Part shown: piece by piece, positions 7,880 to 16,880 of the stretch
Layout: each line of letters starts with the position of its first letter
Position numbering within the stretch: the stretch's first letter is position 1
NCBI RefSeq assembly: GCF_030053415.1
Contig: NZ_JASGBJ010000001.1
Coordinates: 496,001-560,000 of the forward strand
Length of the DNA stretch: 64,000 nucleotides
From: Marinobacter sp. CHS3-4
Lineage (GTDB): Bacteria > Pseudomonadota > Gammaproteobacteria > Pseudomonadales > Oleiphilaceae
Direction of reading: 5' to 3'
The notes under the pieces: generated by a model
Told to the model about the DNA's origin: nothing
The model's database searches: none
The model's input: the letters and a program-made list of their open reading frames with translations, nothing else
Translations under genes and position numbers: made by a program

Positions 7880-10045
7880 ATGGATGTTTCCCCCATTATC
7901 GATCCTCTCAATGACGCTCAGCGCGAGGCAGTGACGGCCCAGAACGATCACCTTCTGGTTCTGGCTGGCGCGGGCAGTGGCAAAACCCGTGTGCTGGTGC
8001 ATCGCATTGCCTGGCTGATGCAGGTGGACAGGGTGCCGGCCACTGGGATACTGGCGGTTACTTTCACCAACAAAGCTGCCAAAGAGATGCGGTTCCGCAT
8101 CGAGCAGATGATGGAAATTCCGGCCAGGGGCCTCTGGTTCGGAACTTTTCACGGCATCGCCCATCGCTTGCTGCGGGCCCACCACAAAGACGCGGGACTG
8201 CCAGAAAACTTCCAGGTTCTGGACAGCGACGACCAGCTGCGCCTGATCAAACGGGTAATGAGAGAGCTGAAAATTGATGAAAGCCGCTGGCCGCCCAAAC
8301 AGGCCCAATGGTTCATCAATTCCCAGAAAGACGAGGGGCTGCGGGCGGAACACATCCAGGAAAACCCCGGCGACCACTTCACCAGCACCATGCTGACCGT
8401 GTATCGCCAGTACGAAAAGCTGTGCAACCTCAGTGGTCTGGTGGATTTTGGTGAGCTGCTGCTGCGCTCCCACGAACTCTGGTTGCACAAGCCAGAACTG
8501 CTGCATCACTACCAGAGCCGGTTCCAGCAGATTCTGGTGGACGAGTTCCAGGACACCAACACCATTCAATACGCGTGGCTGCAGATACTCGCCAGCAATC
8601 GGGTGCCGCTGACGGTCGTGGGGGACGATGATCAGTCCATCTACGGCTGGCGCGGTGCCAAGATCGAAAATATCCAGCAGTACCAGCGGGACTTCCCGAA
8701 CGCCCGACTGGTGCGGCTGGAGCAGAATTATCGTTCCACCCAGATGATCCTGAAGGCTGCCAACGCGGTGATTGCCAACAACCAGGGCCGACTCGGTAAA
8801 GAACTGTGGACCGACGGCAAGGACGGCGAACCCATCAGCCTGTACGCAGCATTCAACGAGCAGGACGAAGCCAACTATATTGCCGACACCATCAGCAGCT
8901 GGGTCAGCGAAGGCAACCTGCGCAGCGAATCCGCCATTCTCTATCGTTCCAACGCCCAGTCGCGAGTGCTGGAAGAGGCGTTGATGCGTCAGGGCATTCC
9001 CTACCGGGTCTACGGCGGCCTGCGGTTCTATGACCGCCAGGAAATCCGCAACGCCATCGCCTATCTGCGACTGGTGCATTATCGCCGGGACGACGCAGCC
9101 TTTGAGCGAGTGGTGAATATCCCCGCGCGCGGTATAGGCGCCAAGAGCCTGGCGGACATTCGCGCCTACGCCACTGAGCAGAGCATTTCCCTCTGGGAGT
9201 CCGCCGAGCGGTTGCTGGAGGCGGGGCAGGTGAAAGGCCGGGCAAAGACCGGTTTGCAGCAGTTCATGGACATTATCCTGCAGCTGACCGACATGGCACC
9301 CGACGCCTCTTTGCAGGGTCTGATGAAACAGGCCCTGGAACTCAGTGGACTCAAGGATTACCACGCCAACGAGAAGGGCGAGAAGGCCCAGGCACGGGTA
9401 GAGAACCTGGAGGAACTGGTCAGCGCACTGTCCGAATACGAGGTGGAAGAAGGCGTGGATCCGCTCTCCGAGTTCATTGCCCAGGCTGCGCTGGATGCAG
9501 GCGAAGCTCAGGCGGAGTCTCACGAGGACAGCGTTCAGTTGATGACACTGCATTCTGCCAAGGGGCTGGAATTTCCGCTGGTGTTTCTGGCCGGTGTGGA
9601 AGAGGGCCTGTTCCCCCACAGCATGTCGTTGGAAGAGCCGGGACGCATGGAAGAAGAGCGTCGGCTGGCCTACGTGGGTATCACCCGGGCGATGAAGCGG
9701 TTGGTTCTGACCTACGCGGAGTCACGGCGCCTTTACGGACAGGAAAAGTTCCACGCGCTGTCCCGTTTCGTGCGCGAAATTCCGGCAGACTGCCTGCAGG
9801 AAGTTCGCCTGCGCAATTCCATCAGCAGGCCGGCGATGGTGTCGCGGCCGAATGAGAGTCTGTTCAGCCAGGAGCCAGACGAAAGCACCGGCTTTAGCCT
9901 GGGGCAGCGTGTTCGCCATCCCAAGTTTGGCGAGGGCATCGTGATGAACTCGGAAGGCACGGGGCATCACACGCGGGTGCAGGTGAATTTTGATGAGGGT
10001 GCTAAATGGCTCGTGCTTGCCTATGCACCTCTTGAAGCCTGCTAA
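7880..10045 (+). CDS. uvrD: DNA helicase II UvrD
   Basis: A 3'-5' superfamily 1A helicase that removes UvrBC-incised oligonucleotides in nucleotide excision repair and acts with MutHLS in mismatch repair. The product is 721 residues (E. coli 720). Walker A is LAGAGSGKT (Lys35), Walker B is VDEFQDTN, and DDDQSIYGWRGA, LEQNYRST, LMTLHSAKGLEFP and RRLAYVGITRA give the remaining SF1 motifs. The C-terminal tail LGQRVRHPKFGEG plus KWLVLAYAPLE is typical of UvrD rather than Rep. The start is the ATG at 7880 (MDVSPIIDPLND), matching the family N-terminus. A TATAAT-like -10 lies at 7826-7831; no convincing LexA box was found. Confidence 0.97.
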   Translation: MDVSPIIDPLNDAQREAVTAQNDHLLVLAGAGSGKTRVLVHRIAWLMQVDRVPATGILAVTFTNKAAKEMRFRIEQMMEIPARGLWFGTFHGIAHRLLRAHHKDAGLPENFQVLDSDDQLRLIKRVMRELKIDESRWPPKQAQWFINSQKDEGLRAEHIQENPGDHFTSTMLTVYRQYEKLCNLSGLVDFGELLLRSHELWLHKPELLHHYQSRFQQILVDEFQDTNTIQYAWLQILASNRVPLTVVGDDDQSIYGWRGAKIENIQQYQRDFPNARLVRLEQNYRSTQMILKAANAVIANNQGRLGKELWTDGKDGEPISLYAAFNEQDEANYIADTISSWVSEGNLRSESAILYRSNAQSRVLEEALMRQGIPYRVYGGLRFYDRQEIRNAIAYLRLVHYRRDDAAFERVVNIPARGIGAKSLADIRAYATEQSISLWESAERLLEAGQVKGRAKTGLQQFMDIILQLTDMAPDASLQGLMKQALELSGLKDYHANEKGEKAQARVENLEELVSALSEYEVEEGVDPLSEFIAQAALDAGEAQAESHEDSVQLMTLHSAKGLEFPLVFLAGVEEGLFPHSMSLEEPGRMEEERRLAYVGITRAMKRLVLTYAESRRLYGQEKFHALSRFVREIPADCLQEVRLRNSISRPAMVSRPNESLFSQEPDESTGFSLGQRVRHPKFGEGIVMNSEGTGHHTRVQVNFDEGAKWLVLAYAPLEAC

Positions 10046-10056
10046 GGTTGGTGGCT

Positions 10057-10149
10057 GGCACCGAGGTGGGTAAGCTTTTCCGCAGGAAAAAGAACTCGCT
10101 TCGCTCAGACACCTTTGTCCCTGCGGAAAAGCTTACCCACCCCGGTGCC
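10057..10149. repeat. Long inverted repeat between uvrD and the arsenate operon
   Basis: The 30-nt arms 10057-10086 and 10120-10149 are reverse complements with one mismatch. Both contain TGGGTAAGCTTTTCCGCAGG or its complement. The 33-nt centre includes CTCGCTTCGCTCAG, which can itself pair. No T-run follows, so a plain intrinsic terminator is unlikely, though the structure could protect or end the uvrD transcript. Its form (about 93 bp, extragenic, nearly perfect) suggests a dispersed REP- or MITE-like element, but I saw no second copy in this window. Confidence 0.8.
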
Positions 10150-10157
10150 GAGCGGAC

Positions 10158-10191
10158 CTGTCACTGGGCTGTCACATTGATGTCATAGAAT
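10158..10191 (+). promoter_or_regulatory. PhoB box and -10 of the GAPDH-arsJ operon
   Basis: Three 7-mers, CTGTCAC (10158-10164), CTGTCAC (10169-10175) and ATGTCAT (10180-10186), repeat at exactly 11 bp, the PhoB half-site spacing. The consensus half-site is CTGTCAT. TAGAAT at 10186-10191 starts 10 bp after the first pair, the usual position of the -10 element in Pho promoters that lack a -35. The start codon is at 10221, after an AAGGAG site. This is the best PhoB box in the window. Confidence 0.8.
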
Positions 10192-10220
10192 TTCGCGTTT
10201 TGAGCTAAAAGGAGCCAGCC

Positions 10221-11225
10221 ATGAGCAGCATCAAAGTAGGAATCAACGGTTTTGGCCGCATCGGTCGGCTCGCACTGCGGGCCGCTTGGGGTTGGCCGGA
10301 GATGGAGTTTGTGGCCATCAATGATCCCGGCGGCGACGTGGAGACCCTTGCGCACCTGCTGAATTTCGACAGCATTCACGGGCGTTGGGCTCACGAGGCC
10401 AAGCAAGACGGTGAAAACATGGTGATTGAGGGGCAGCGCATTCGCGTGACTCACAACAAGGCCATTGAAGATACCGACTGGTCTGGCTGCGATCTGGTGA
10501 TTGAGGCCAGTGGTGTGAACAAAACCGTCAGTGTGCTTCAGGCCTATCTCGACCAGGGTGTGAAGCGGGTGGTGGTGACCGCACCGGTCAAGGAAGCGGG
10601 TGCCAAGAACATCGTGGTTGGGGTCAACGAGGACACCTTCGACCCGGCCAGCGACCGCATCGTAACGGCGGCGTCCTGCACCACCAACTGCCTGGCGCCG
10701 GTAGTGAAAGTGATTCACGAGAAGCTGGGTATCAAACACGGCTCCATCACCACCATTCACAGCCTGACCAACACCCAGACCATCATTGACGCACCCCATA
10801 AAGACCTGCGTCGGTCCCGGGCCTGTGGCAGTTCGTTGATTCCCACCACCACCGGGTCGGCGACGGCGATCATTGAAATTTTCCCGGAACTGAAGGGCCG
10901 GCTTGATGGCCACGCAGTGCGGGTGCCGTTAACCAATGCGTCACTCACCGACTGCGTGTTTGAGGTCGAGCAGCCAACGGATCGCGATTCGGTGAATCAA
11001 CTCCTGAAAGCAGCGGCCGACGGGGAGCTGGACGGCATTCTGGGCTACGAAGAGCGACCGCTGGTGTCCATCGATTATAAGACCGATCCGCGATCCTCCA
11101 TCATAGACGCCCTATCCACCATGGTGGTCAACGGCACCCAGGTGAAGCTTTACGCCTGGTACGACAACGAGTGGGGTTACGCCAACCGTACGGCGGAACT
11201 GGCGCGCAAGGTGGGTCTGGCCTGA
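10221..11225 (+). CDS. ArsJ-associated glyceraldehyde-3-phosphate dehydrogenase
   Basis: A 334-residue type I GAPDH with NAD-binding [10 protein letters not shown] at residues 7-16 and the catalytic Cys153 in ASCTTNC. In the ars-linked subfamily the enzyme uses arsenate in place of phosphate, making unstable 1-arseno-3-phosphoglycerate, which ArsJ exports. The assignment to this subfamily, not glycolytic Gap, rests on the arsJ gene starting 1 bp after its stop codon. Start: ATG 10221 after AAGGAG. No arsR, arsC or arsB lies next to it in the window. A strong PhoB box sits upstream, suggesting induction by phosphate starvation instead of, or as well as, arsenic. Confidence 0.92.
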   Translation: MSSIKVGINGFGRIGRLALRAAWGWPEMEFVAINDPGGDVETLAHLLNFDSIHGRWAHEAKQDGENMVIEGQRIRVTHNKAIEDTDWSGCDLVIEASGVNKTVSVLQAYLDQGVKRVVVTAPVKEAGAKNIVVGVNEDTFDPASDRIVTAASCTTNCLAPVVKVIHEKLGIKHGSITTIHSLTNTQTIIDAPHKDLRRSRACGSSLIPTTTGSATAIIEIFPELKGRLDGHAVRVPLTNASLTDCVFEVEQPTDRDSVNQLLKAAADGELDGILGYEERPLVSIDYKTDPRSSIIDALSTMVVNGTQVKLYAWYDNEWGYANRTAELARKVGLA

Positions 11226-11226
11226 G

Positions 11227-12420
11227 ATGACGCCGGCGATTCGACAGTACTTGGTGATTACCGGCAACTACTGGGCGTTCACTCTGACGGACGGCGCCTT
11301 GCGAATGCTGGTGGTGCTGCATTTTCACCAGCTGGGTTATTCGCCGCTGGACATTGCGCTGCTGTTCATTTTCTACGAGTTTTTTGGCGTGGTGACCAAC
11401 CTGGTGGGCGGCTATCTGGGCGCTCGCATGGGCCTGAACCGCACCATGAACATCGGGCTGTTTCTGCAGATTGCGGCCCTCGGTATGCTGGCAGTGCCGG
11501 CCGCGATGCTGACGGTGCCCTGGGTGATGGCGGCCCAGGCGCTGTCGGGCATTGCCAAGGATCTGAACAAGATGTCCGCCAAAAGCGGCATCAAACTTCT
11601 TGTGCCCGATGAGCAGCAAGGCACGCTGTACAAGTGGGTGGCGATTCTCACGGGCTCCAAGAACACCTTAAAGGGCGTCGGCTTCTTCCTGGGCGGCGTC
11701 TTGCTGATGGCCGTTGGATTCAAAGGCGCGGTGGTCAGCATGGCGGTGATACTCGGGCTGGTGTGGCTGGCAAGTCTGTCTCTGCTGGGTCAGGACCTGG
11801 GTAAGAGCAAGGCCAAGCCGAAGTTCCGGGAAATCCTGTCCAAAAGCCGCGCCATCAACGTGCTTTCGGCCGCCCGGATGTGTCTGTTTGGCGCCCGGGA
11901 TGTCTGGTTTGTGGTAGCCCTGCCGGTGTATCTGCACACGGTGTTTGACTGGGATTTCTGGCAGGTGGGCGGTTTTATGGCCTCCTGGATCATTGGTTAT
12001 GGCTTTATTCAGACTGTTGCTCCCCGCATTACCGGCCACCAGCAGGGCAGATCTTCGGCGGTGCTCTGGGCCTCATCTCTGGCACTCATGCCTGCCGCAA
12101 TCGCGATCGGGTTGATGGTCGGTTGGCCGCCCAAAGTGGTCGTGATTGGCGGTCTGCTTTTGTTTGGCGTTCTGTTTGCCATCAACTCCTCCCTGCATAG
12201 TTACCTGATTGTCAGCTATGCCCGGGGCGATGGCGTGTCGCTGGATGTTGGATTCTATTACATGTCCAACGCAGCAGGCCGGCTTCTGGGAACCGTGCTC
12301 TCCGGGTGGATGTATCAATCCTACGGGCTGGAAGCCTGTCTCTGGGTTTCAGCGGCGCTGGTGGCCCTGGCAGCGATTTTATCTCTTCGACTGCCGGAGC
12401 GTTCGACTGTGACAGTCTGA
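11227..12420 (+). CDS. arsJ: Organoarsenical efflux MFS transporter ArsJ
   Basis: A 397-residue major facilitator protein with about 12 hydrophobic segments. The N-terminus (YLVITGNYWAFTLTDGALRML) and the segments ALSGIAKDLNKMSAKSG and LYKWVAILTGSKNTLKG are characteristic of ArsJ as I recall it. ArsJ exports 1-arseno-3-phosphoglycerate made by the partner GAPDH; this breaks down outside to arsenate, so the pair acts as an arsenate efflux route that needs no reduction. The ATG at 11227 follows the GAPDH stop at once, so translation is probably coupled. Convergent with modC, 4 bp apart. Confidence 0.93.
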   Translation: MTPAIRQYLVITGNYWAFTLTDGALRMLVVLHFHQLGYSPLDIALLFIFYEFFGVVTNLVGGYLGARMGLNRTMNIGLFLQIAALGMLAVPAAMLTVPWVMAAQALSGIAKDLNKMSAKSGIKLLVPDEQQGTLYKWVAILTGSKNTLKGVGFFLGGVLLMAVGFKGAVVSMAVILGLVWLASLSLLGQDLGKSKAKPKFREILSKSRAINVLSAARMCLFGARDVWFVVALPVYLHTVFDWDFWQVGGFMASWIIGYGFIQTVAPRITGHQQGRSSAVLWASSLALMPAAIAIGLMVGWPPKVVVIGGLLLFGVLFAINSSLHSYLIVSYARGDGVSLDVGFYYMSNAAGRLLGTVLSGWMYQSYGLEACLWVSAALVALAAILSLRLPERSTVTV

Positions 12421-12424
12421 TCCG

Positions 12425-13513
12425 TCAGGGCAGCAGAGCCATGGACTTGATCAGCGCATACGCCGCTTTGCCCGGTTCAAGTTGAAGCTGGCGGACAGCC
12501 CGTGAGGTCACTTCGGCCAGAATCAGTTGACCGTCGCCGGTGCGGCAGGCCACTACGGCGCTATAGCCGCCGGATGAATCGATTCGCTCAATGGTGACCG
12601 GTAACTGGTTCTGGATGCTGATGTGCTGCTGTTCAACCAACGACAGGCTGACGTCCTTGGCCTGAATGCGCAGGCGGGTCGATGTCGAATGGTCGCTGGC
12701 GTCAAATAGTGGCACCCAGAGCCGGGCTTCCGGTGGGCCGAATGGCCGAAAGCCATCGATATTGGTTTGCCCCAGTTCGCCCTCCAGAATGAAGGCGGCA
12801 CCGGCAAAATTGAACAGCGGCGAGTCGGGTTTGGCGAGTGAATCCCGCAGGCTGTCGATGCGGTTGATCCGCCCGTCTTCCATGAAGATCACCTGATCCG
12901 CCAGGCGCCCGACCTCAGTCGGCGAGTGGCTGACCATAATGATGGGAACTTTTGATTCCACGGCCATCCGCTCCAGAAATGGCATCAGATCCCGTTTGGT
13001 CTCCTTGTCCAGTGCGGCCATGGGTTCGTCCAGTAGCAACAGCTGCGGGCTGATGAGCAGCGCCCGGCCCAGGGACACTCTTTGACGCTGCCCGCCGGAT
13101 AGCTGGTCGATTCGACGGTCCATCAGATCGTCAATGCCCAGCATCGCTGTCACTTCAGGTGGATGTAGACGTTTCAGGCCAGTCGGCGTGCGTTGATAGC
13201 CATAAAGCAGATTCTGGCGAACCGACAGGTGCGGAAGCAGGCTGTGCTCCTGGAACACCAGCCCGATCCGGCGTTTGTGAAGTGGCTGGAAATTCCCATC
13301 CTGTTGCCAGACCTGATCGCCAAAACGGATTTCCGCGTCCCGGACCCGTTCCAGACCGGCGATCAGCCTCAACAGCGAGGTCTTGCCGCAACCTGAACGG
13401 CCAAACAGTGCGGTCACGCCGGACACCGGCAATTCGTGATCCACGGCCAATTCGAAATCGCTGCCCAAGCGCAGGTTTGCCCGAATGCGAAGCGTTAGAT
13501 CCTGTTCGCTCAT
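12425..13513 (-). CDS. modC: Molybdate ABC transporter ATP-binding protein ModC
   Basis: The ATPase of the molybdate importer. The 362 residues include Walker A GRSGCGKTS, the signature LSGGQRQRVSLGRALL, Walker B LLLLDEPMAALD and the switch His in IIMVSHS. A C-terminal extension of about 130 residues (IQAKDVSLSL and beyond) is the TOBE/MOP oxyanion-binding domain typical of ModC. The start codon overlaps the modB stop by 4 bp (13510-13513), so modABC is one operon on the minus strand. No modE gene or clear ModE site was seen nearby. Confidence 0.95.
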   Translation of the reverse strand: MSEQDLTLRIRANLRLGSDFELAVDHELPVSGVTALFGRSGCGKTSLLRLIAGLERVRDAEIRFGDQVWQQDGNFQPLHKRRIGLVFQEHSLLPHLSVRQNLLYGYQRTPTGLKRLHPPEVTAMLGIDDLMDRRIDQLSGGQRQRVSLGRALLISPQLLLLDEPMAALDKETKRDLMPFLERMAVESKVPIIMVSHSPTEVGRLADQVIFMEDGRINRIDSLRDSLAKPDSPLFNFAGAAFILEGELGQTNIDGFRPFGPPEARLWVPLFDASDHSTSTRLRIQAKDVSLSLVEQQHISIQNQLPVTIERIDSSGGYSAVVACRTGDGQLILAEVTSRAVRQLQLEPGKAAYALIKSMALLP

Positions 13514-14196
13514 ACCCTGGAAACTCCGAAGCGCCGATTCATGCTGTACACCGCAAACAGGGTGAAGAAGGCAAAAACCAGAATCATCAGCGACAGGCTG
13601 TGGGCGGCCTCATAGTTCATGGCCTCGGCATGATCATAGATCAGTACTGAGAGCACGCGGGTTTCCCCCGGAATGCTGCCGCCCAGCATCAGAATCACGC
13701 CGAATTCACCGAGTGTGTGGGCAAAGGTCAGGGTTGCCGCGACGATGTAGCCGCCTCGGCTGAGAGGGAAGATGACGGTTCGGAACCGGTCGAGGGCGCC
13801 CGCGCCAAGGCTGCTGGCGACTTCAACGGGACGTCGCCCTATGTTCCGGAAAGCTTCTGTCAGAGGCTGCACCGCAAAAGGCAGGGAGTAGATCACCGAG
13901 GCAATCAGAATGCCTTCAAAGGAAAACGCCAGATGGTTCAGGCCGAGCTGTTCAAGAGAGCCGCCAATCAGGCCGCGGGGCCCCAGGGCGATCAGAAGAT
14001 AAAACCCCAGCACGGTGGGCGGCAGCACGAGCGGTAGCGCAACCACAGACTGAACGACAACCTTGAACCGTGAGCGGCTGTGAGCCAGCCACCAGGCAAT
14101 GGGCGTGGCCAACAGCATCAGAATCAGGGTCGTGTAAAGGCAAAGCCTGACGGTAACGTCGATGGCCTGCCATTCTGCGGGTCCAAGTGCGCCCAT
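13510..14196 (-). CDS. modB: Molybdate ABC transporter permease ModB
   Basis: A 228-residue inner-membrane permease with about five to six hydrophobic segments. The EAA-type loop that docks ModC reads EVASSLGAGALDRFRTVIFPL. FLYTTLI-like first helices and the GEFGVILMLGGSIPGETR segment are typical of ModB/CysW permeases. Its stop overlaps the start of modC by 4 bp, and its start lies 9 bp after the modA stop. Tungstate uptake by the same system is possible. Confidence 0.95.
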   Translation of the reverse strand: MGALGPAEWQAIDVTVRLCLYTTLILMLLATPIAWWLAHSRSRFKVVVQSVVALPLVLPPTVLGFYLLIALGPRGLIGGSLEQLGLNHLAFSFEGILIASVIYSLPFAVQPLTEAFRNIGRRPVEVASSLGAGALDRFRTVIFPLSRGGYIVAATLTFAHTLGEFGVILMLGGSIPGETRVLSVLIYDHAEAMNYEAAHSLSLMILVFAFFTLFAVYSMNRRFGVSRV

Positions 14197-14205
14197 GAAG
14201 CTTCC

Positions 14206-14970
14206 TTATTCGGGCAATACGAATCCGTACCGGGTCATGATGTTTCGTGCCTGTTTCGTCCCCATGAAGTCTGCAAAGGCCTTGGCTTCGGGATTGTCAG
14301 CAGCATTGCGGGTCACGACAAAGCCCTGTGTCAGGGGTTGATGCAAGCTTCTATCAATCAGCTTGTGGTTGTGTTTGGCCATTTCCGGAAACAGCGCCAG
14401 GGACAGCGCAATGATGCCCACATCCGCAGCTCCGGATCGAGTCATCTGGGCAGTTTGCGCAATGTTCTCGCCAAACACCAGTTTCGGCTGAACCGTTTCC
14501 CACACATCGGCAGATTGGAGAGCCTCATGGGCCCTCATGCCATAAGGCGCATGGGCAGGCTGGGCGATGGCTACGCGTTCAATCTGGTCCGATGCCAGGT
14601 CGGCCAGGGTCAGATCGAGGGCGTTCAGGGTGTTGCTCCACAACACGATGCGGCCAATGGCATACACCGTAGGTTTGGTGACGGTAAGGCCTTCTCTGGC
14701 CAGTTGTTCCGGAAAGCTGATGTCCGCGGAAAAGAATACGTCGTAAGGGGCGCCGTTGATTATCTGGGTGGTCATTTTGCCCGAGGAGCCGTAAATCACA
14801 TTGATCGCGGCCCCCGGATGGGCGATCCGGTAGGCCGCAACGATGTCATCCAGGGCGTAACGCAGATCTGAAGCCGCCGCAATGCGCAACGGCTGATCCG
14901 CCCATGTGAATGCCGACAGGACTGACAGAGCGATGGCCATAACAAGACGGTTCATGGCTGTGAAGAACAT
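14206..14970 (-). CDS. modA: Molybdate-binding periplasmic protein ModA
   Basis: A 254-residue exported binding protein. After a signal peptide ending near FTWA-DQP, the mature part begins LRIAAASDLRYALDDI, the ModA family opening, and continues with YGSSGKMTTQI and FFSADISFPEQL; the Ser residues in these segments bind the oxyanion. I prefer the ATG at 14970, preceded by GGAACC, over the GTG- or TTG-type starts upstream; the ATG at 14955 is a second option. First gene of modABC, divergent from the MFS gene at 15082, with about 110 bp between them. Confidence 0.94.
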   Translation of the reverse strand: MFFTAMNRLVMAIALSVLSAFTWADQPLRIAAASDLRYALDDIVAAYRIAHPGAAINVIYGSSGKMTTQIINGAPYDVFFSADISFPEQLAREGLTVTKPTVYAIGRIVLWSNTLNALDLTLADLASDQIERVAIAQPAHAPYGMRAHEALQSADVWETVQPKLVFGENIAQTAQMTRSGAADVGIIALSLALFPEMAKHNHKLIDRSLHQPLTQGFVVTRNAADNPEAKAFADFMGTKQARNIMTRYGFVLPE

Positions 14971-15081
14971 AATCGGTTCCGTCAGCTGTGAATGGTTTCC
15001 TCTGGCGGACCAAAGTAGCATGGGCGTTAGCCCGGATGCCGGTCTAGGCTTGCGGAGGACACTCAGGACGCGACCATCATA

Positions 15082-16278
15082 ATGAATCTGTCTCTAAAGC
15101 GTTACCCCCTGGCGGTCATCGTATTGGCCCAGCTGTTCGGGACGTCTCTCTGGTTCAGTGTGAACGGCGTCTGGCTGAGCCTTTCCGGGCAGCTGGGCCT
15201 TAATGAAGCGGACCTGGGGCGCCTGACTCTGGCGGTTCAGGCCGGATTTATACTTGGCACACTTACCCTGGCGGTCACCGGGCTTGCAGACCGGTTCGGA
15301 GCCAGCCGCATTTTTGCGGTGGCCAGTCTGCTCGGGGCCCTGATAAATGCCGGGTTTGTGCTGGTGGCCGGCCAGGCACCGCTGGATTTCGTCCTGCGAT
15401 TCGCCACCGGGCTCTGCCTGGCGGGTATCTATCCACTGGGGATGAAACTGGTCATCGCCTGGACACCAAAGCATTCTGGCGCCGCCCTGGCCTGGCTGGT
15501 GGGCATGCTCACCCTCGGAACCGCTCTGCCGCATCTGATGCGGGGCGCCACGTTCGGGCTACCCTGGGAGTGGCCGCTGCTGGGTGCCTCCATGCTGGCA
15601 ATCGTTGGAGCCGCGCTGGTTTTTTTGCTGGGGGAGGGCCCGCACTTGCCGGCCAGTAAAGGGGGGATTCCTCTGCGTCAGGGTCTTGCAGCCCTCAAGG
15701 TGCCAGGATTCCGTGCTGCGGCCGGCGGGTATTTTGGCCACATGTGGGAGCTTTATGCCTTCTGGACACTGGTGCCCCTGTTCATCGGCCGCGAACTACA
15801 GCGATTGGGGGCGGGCAATGAGCTGATTCCCTGGCTGGCTTTTGCGGTGATCGGTATCGGCGCCGCCGGTTGCGTGGGCGGCGGCGCGCTCAGTCGGGTA
15901 CTTGGCAGTGAATGGGTTGCCCGCCGCGCGTTGATGGTATCGGGCAGCCTTTGTCTCTTTTACCCGCTAATGAACGGTCTGCCGCCCGAGCTGTTGATCA
16001 TTTTAATGCTGGTGTGGGGAATCGCCGTGATTGCAGATTCGCCACAGTTTTCCGCCCTTGCTGCGGCCTCTGCTCCGAAGGAGTCAGTGGGCTCCTCGCT
16101 GGCGGTGATGAACGCGGTCGGATTTAGCCTGACGCTGCCAGCGATCTGGTTGACGAGCGGACTGTGGCAATCCTGGGGTGTTTGGGTGGCACTTGTCCTC
16201 TTCCCCGGACCTGTTTATGGCCTTTGGTCCTTCACCAGAGCCCGTATTGCCGGACCTGACAGACAAAATGCGGGGTGA
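15082..16278 (+). CDS. MFS transporter, substrate unknown
   Basis: A 398-residue membrane protein with about 12 hydrophobic segments arranged in two halves, and the MFS loop 2-3 signature as GLADRFGASRIF at about residues 67-78. Other recognisable parts are AQLFGTSLWFSVNG at the start and HMWELYAFW in the middle. No substrate-specific motif is recognised. It is divergent from modA and overlaps nothing; its stop is directly next to the convergent yciA stop. Promoter elements are not obvious in the 110-bp upstream gap, which it shares with modA. Confidence 0.85.
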   Translation: MNLSLKRYPLAVIVLAQLFGTSLWFSVNGVWLSLSGQLGLNEADLGRLTLAVQAGFILGTLTLAVTGLADRFGASRIFAVASLLGALINAGFVLVAGQAPLDFVLRFATGLCLAGIYPLGMKLVIAWTPKHSGAALAWLVGMLTLGTALPHLMRGATFGLPWEWPLLGASMLAIVGAALVFLLGEGPHLPASKGGIPLRQGLAALKVPGFRAAAGGYFGHMWELYAFWTLVPLFIGRELQRLGAGNELIPWLAFAVIGIGAAGCVGGGALSRVLGSEWVARRALMVSGSLCLFYPLMNGLPPELLIILMLVWGIAVIADSPQFSALAAASAPKESVGSSLAVMNAVGFSLTLPAIWLTSGLWQSWGVWVALVLFPGPVYGLWSFTRARIAGPDRQNAG

Positions 16279-16683
16279 TCAGCTCTGCTGATCCGGCACT
16301 TCGCGAATCCGTCCGTGTTCGTCAATGGCGACGTAAACGAACAGTCCTTCTGTCACTTTACGGGGTGACTTGGCGGTGCGATCCAGAGTCCAGACTTCAA
16401 TGTTGATCTTCATGGAGCTGCGGCCGACTTCAATCAGTTCGCCGTAGCAGCCGACCTGGGAACCGACCCTCAGAGGCGAAAGAAATTCCATTCGATCCAT
16501 GGCAACGGTGGCGTTTCTGCCCAATGAAATCCGCCCGGCGAGCGTTGCCGCTGCGATATCCATATGGCGAACCAGCCAGCCCGCGAATACATCGCCGTTG
16601 GGGTTCGTGTCCGAGGGAAGTGGGACGACCTGTGTCAATAATTCCCCGCGCGGCGCAGGTTTGTCGTCGTTGAGGTCGCTCAT
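16279..16683 (-). CDS. yciA: Acyl-CoA thioesterase, YciA type
   Basis: A 134-residue single hot-dog-fold thioesterase that hydrolyses a broad range of acyl-CoAs. Recognised by the run LPSDTNPNGDVFAGWL, with the catalytic Asp and Asn region of the YciA family, MEFLSPLRVGSQV, and SMKINIEVW followed by TEGLFVYVAID. The length equals E. coli YciA (132). The ATG at 16683 is followed by an unconserved basic/acidic tail before GELLTQV. It is the only gene on its strand here, convergent with the MFS gene and divergent from pstS. Confidence 0.92.
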   Translation of the reverse strand: MSDLNDDKPAPRGELLTQVVPLPSDTNPNGDVFAGWLVRHMDIAAATLAGRISLGRNATVAMDRMEFLSPLRVGSQVGCYGELIEVGRSSMKINIEVWTLDRTAKSPRKVTEGLFVYVAIDEHGRIREVPDQQS

Positions 16684-16788
16684 GAGTATTACCTTATTGG
16701 TCTGATTCTAATTGTAATGACCCGCATGGTAGCGGTCCTCCGACGCGCTGCAAGCAAAAAATGGCCAGATCGGCTAATATTTCAGCCG

Positions 16789-16806
16789 TTGTAATAAAGT
16801 TGTCAC
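16789..16806 (+). promoter_or_regulatory. PhoB box ahead of pstS
   Basis: TTGTAAT (16789-16795), spacer AAAG, then TTGTCAC (16800-16806): two half-sites with 11-bp spacing. Each matches CTGTCAT at 5 of 7 positions. TTTAAG at 16815-16820 could be the -10. The GTG start of pstS is 75 nt downstream. Confidence 0.7.
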
Positions 16807-16880
16807 AGAGCGCCTTTAAGGTTCACTCATCGCTAAAACAAAGTCGATGAACTAAACCCGATGTAAAACGGAGATTCAAC

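Noticed and set aside
7667-9619. A 650-codon open frame on the minus strand
   Set aside because: It lies almost wholly antisense to uvrD, whose frame is strongly conserved. Its translation has no recognisable domain, and long shadow frames are common in GC-rich genes.
14971-15081. Molybdenum-cofactor riboswitch or ModE site ahead of modABC
   Set aside because: The gap is only about 110 bp, shared with a divergent gene, and shows neither the conserved RNA core nor a convincing ModE palindrome.
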